Shown here: positions 5,117 through 5,214 of the stretch, in pieces | How positions within the stretch are numbered: position 1 is the first letter of the stretch | How the letters are laid out: the number at the start of each line of letters is the position of its first letter | From: Bacteroidota bacterium | GTDB lineage: Bacteria > Bacteroidota > Bacteroidia > Chitinophagales > Chitinophagaceae | Length of the DNA: 5,214 nucleotides | Direction: 5' to 3' | Assembly (NCBI GenBank): GCA_025361325.1 | Contig: JANYAL010000301.1 | Span: forward strand, 1 to 5,214 | Position numbers and translations under genes: made by a program | Notes under the pieces: generated by a model | Told to the model about the DNA's origin: nothing | What the model saw: the letters and a program-made list of their open reading frames with translations, nothing else | Databases searched by the model: none

Positions 5117-5214
5117 ATGAAACACATTGTCATTTCAGTCATAGCCATGTTCCTGTTGTGCCCGTTCAACTATGCACAGACAATCAGCCTGAATAAAGTA
5201 TTGGAACTTAAAAT
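5117..5214 (+). CDS. Secreted or periplasmic protein of unknown function, N-terminal fragment
   Basis: Only 32 complete codons are in the window, and the gene runs off its right edge. The N-terminus is a textbook signal peptide: MKH, a hydrophobic core IVISVIAMFLLCPF, then a likely signal peptidase I cut after NYA, before QTISLNKV. The single Cys (residue 15) does not sit in a normal lipobox, so a lipoprotein is unlikely. The mature start QTISLNKVLEL resembles the N-termini of TolC-like outer-membrane efflux proteins, which often begin with 'LSLEEALxLA'. That is a guess from a handful of residues. The start lies 59 nt after the obgE stop, beyond the terminator-like element. Confidence 0.7.
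   Translation, partial: MKHIVISVIAMFLLCPFNYAQTISLNKVLELK

Noticed and set aside
1..5214. Mobile element, CRISPR array, toxin-antitoxin or defence system
   Set aside because: No transposase, integrase, spaced direct repeats or paired small genes of that kind are visible; every long + strand ORF is explained by paa genes, the ABM-like gene, obgE or the partial secreted protein.

Overview
The window looks like a chromosomal piece of a Bacteroidota bacterium, most likely from the Chitinophagaceae or a near relative. This is inferred from the protein sequences (PaaB/C/D/G, a short Obg with no C-terminal extension and an SKSD G4 motif), the moderate GC content, the general lack of Shine-Dalgarno sites, and the compact single-strand layout. 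Species cannot be named from this window. All genes lie on the + strand.

Positions 1-3890 are a run of phenylacetate (paa) catabolism genes. The order is the 3' end of paaB (reading frame apparently broken), paaC, a small gene for an antibiotic-biosynthesis-monooxygenase-like (ABM, dimeric alpha/beta barrel) protein, paaD, a 195-nt non-coding stretch rich in inverted repeats, paaG, paaI and paaY. In the classical pathway phenylacetyl-CoA is epoxidised by the PaaABC(D)E multicomponent monooxygenase. PaaG isomerises the ring epoxide to the oxepin, and also acts as an enoyl-CoA isomerase in the later beta-oxidation steps. PaaI and PaaY are thioesterase-type rescue enzymes that release CoA from dead-end intermediates. 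paaA, paaE, paaK, paaZ, paaH and paaJ are not in the window; paaA and some others may lie upstream of position 1. paaE is not in its Escherichia coli position after paaD.

Positions 3891-4052 are a 162-nt intergenic gap with a perfect 14-bp palindrome. It is followed by obgE, the ribosome-assembly GTPase, probably a separate transcription unit. After obgE come a weak terminator-like A-tract/T-tract structure and the first 98 nt of a gene for a secreted protein of unknown function that runs off the window.

The points most worth a second look are: the ABM-like gene embedded between paaC and paaD as a possible extra part of the phenylacetate epoxidase module; the dense set of inverted repeats between paaD and paaG; the frame disruption in paaB; an in-frame, SD-preceded alternative GTG start 33 codons upstream of the family start of paaC; and an 11-bp sequence containing a palindrome that occurs both at the paaG stop codon and upstream of obgE. 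I see no mobile element, CRISPR array, tRNA or rRNA, and no clearly new multi-gene system.
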